This document shows positions 34,807-35,879 of a DNA stretch of 35,879 bases, one piece after another. The stretch is from Alphaproteobacteria bacterium (lineage in GTDB: Bacteria; Pseudomonadota; Alphaproteobacteria; Micavibrionales; Micavibrionaceae): the NCBI GenBank assembly GCA_023140215.1, contig JAGLMC010000019.1, forward strand, positions 1-35,879, in the 5' to 3' direction. Under the pieces are notes generated by a model, which saw only the letters and a list, made by a program, of their open reading frames with translations, made no database searches and was not told the DNA's origin. The translations under genes were made by a program, and so were the position numbers. Positions within the stretch are counted from its first letter, which is position 1; the number at the start of each line of letters is the position of its first letter.

Positions 34807-35879
34807 ATGAAAACAGTTAATGATATCCGCAGTGAGTTTTTAAGTTTTTTTAAAAGTAAAGGCCATACGGTTGTTCCGTCTTCACCGCTTGTACCACATA
34901 ATGATCCGACTTTGATGTTTGTTAATTCAGGTATGGTGCAGTTCAAGGATGTTTTTACCGGTAAGGAAAAACGCGATTATACCCGAGCCACCACCTCGCA
35001 AAAATGCGTACGTGCAGGAGGTAAACACAACGACCTTGAAAATGTCGGCTATACGGCGCGTCACCATACTTTTTTCGAGATGCTGGGGAATTTTTCCTTT
35101 GGCGATTATTTCAAGGACGATGCGATTGTCTTTGCTTGGGAACTGGTCACCAAAAACTTTGGCCTGTCTGCCGATAAGCTTTGCGTGACTGTACATGCCA
35201 CAGATGAAGAAGCCGCCAATATCTGGAAAAAAGTCACAGGGTTCGAAGATCATAAAATCATCCGCATTAACAGCGACGATAATTTTTGGCGCATGGGAGA
35301 TACCGGCCCGTGTGGTCCTTGTACAGAGATTTTCTATGACCATGGAGAGCACATTCGGGGCGGGCCTCCGGGTTCACCGGAAGAAGACGGAGATCGCTTT
35401 ATTGAGATATGGAACAACGTCTTTATGCAATATGAACAAATCGACACGGAAACACGCATCGACCTACCGGCGCAAAGCGTGGATACAGGCATGGGCTTGG
35501 AGCGCATCGCTGCTACTTTGATGGGGTCGAATAATAACTACGATATTGATATCATGCGTGCGCTTATCGAGCACAGCGCTGATCTCACAGGAGTAAAACC
35601 AGATGGTGAAATGGCAGCTTCTCATAAAGTGCTGGCCGACCATATTCGCGCAGCAGCCTTTTTGATGGCCGATGGCGTGATGCCGTCTAATGAAGGGCGA
35701 GGCTATGTACTGCGCCGGATTATGCGCCGTGGTATGCGTCACGCTCATTTGCTTGGAGCTAATGAACCGCTGATGTATAAGCTTTTTCCCACGTTACAGA
35801 GTAAAATGGGAGAGGCCTATCCAGAGCTTAAACGAGCAGAGGCACTTATCACACAGACTCTTGAGACGGAGGAAAAGCG
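34807..35879 (+). CDS. alaS: Alanyl-tRNA synthetase (3' end outside window)
   Basis: AlaRS is the class II synthetase that charges tRNA-Ala. The frame is open from the ATG at 34807 to the end of the window (357 codons of about 880). The start [81 protein letters not shown], and [10 protein letters not shown] are strongly conserved in the catalytic domain; GMGLERIA is motif 3. The editing and C-Ala domains would lie beyond the window. The first 175 bp use AT-rich codons like the neighbours, and the rest uses many C/G-ending codons. There is no strong Shine-Dalgarno. Confidence 0.97.
   Translation, partial: MKTVNDIRSEFLSFFKSKGHTVVPSSPLVPHNDPTLMFVNSGMVQFKDVFTGKEKRDYTRATTSQKCVRAGGKHNDLENVGYTARHHTFFEMLGNFSFGDYFKDDAIVFAWELVTKNFGLSADKLCVTVHATDEEAANIWKKVTGFEDHKIIRINSDDNFWRMGDTGPCGPCTEIFYDHGEHIRGGPPGSPEEDGDRFIEIWNNVFMQYEQIDTETRIDLPAQSVDTGMGLERIAATLMGSNNNYDIDIMRALIEHSADLTGVKPDGEMAASHKVLADHIRAAAFLMADGVMPSNEGRGYVLRRIMRRGMRHAHLLGANEPLMYKLFPTLQSKMGEAYPELKRAEALITQTLETEEK

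Noticed and set aside
34927-35352. 141-aa frame antisense to alaS and other frames across 34919-35748
   Set aside because: The alaS catalytic-domain frame is unmistakable and open throughout; the others are by-products of its higher GC.

Overview
The window is an AT-rich stretch (roughly 35-40% GC by eye) of a proteobacterial chromosome, most likely a low-GC alphaproteobacterium. The main evidence is a CckA-type hybrid histidine kinase and a CpdR-type response regulator, both parts of the alphaproteobacterial CckA-ChpT-CtrA/CpdR phosphorelay. A bifunctional Rel/SpoT enzyme, UbiU/UbiV and a class III ribonucleotide reductase with NrdR boxes suggest a free-living or facultatively anaerobic cell rather than a strongly reduced symbiont. 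The order or genus cannot be fixed from this sequence.

Layout. 1-9185 is housekeeping: the 3' part of thiC, convergent rel, a periplasmic lytic transglycosylase, tyrS facing anmK, and a Sua5/TsaC-type enzyme. The transglycosylase releases anhydro-muropeptides and AnmK recycles anhydroMurNAc, so these two serve peptidoglycan turnover. 9195-12356 is a nucleotide-sugar block (UDP-glucuronate 4-epimerase-like, Gmd, GDP-fucose synthase) broken by an array of five perfect hairpins. 12569-13225 is a stand-alone CheD homologue that has lost all three catalytic residues. 13256-18872 is an oxygen-limitation block: nrdD-nrdG with a tandem pair of NrdR boxes, a cold-shock gene with a long structured leader, and ubiU-ubiV for O2-independent ubiquinone synthesis. 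19122-22897 holds maeB and mgtE.

22860-25791 looks like a decayed integration locus. The last 38 bp of mgtE are repeated exactly about 1 kb downstream. Between the copies lie a 33-aa membrane peptide, a 65-aa protein, an XRE regulator and what looks like the C-terminal stub of a tyrosine integrase. A KAP-type P-loop NTPase follows, and the segment ends at the 3' end of a tRNA-Val(GAC) gene. This is the most accessory-like part of the window, and a defence or plasmid/phage-interaction role is a reasonable but unproven guess.

25854-34655 returns to core functions: cpdR, a GT4 glycosyltransferase, a secreted propeller-like protein overlapping rluD, a YjbH-family outer-membrane protein, and cckA with a CheY-like receiver gene. 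The window ends inside alaS, whose base composition and codon use change abruptly about 175 bp after its start codon.
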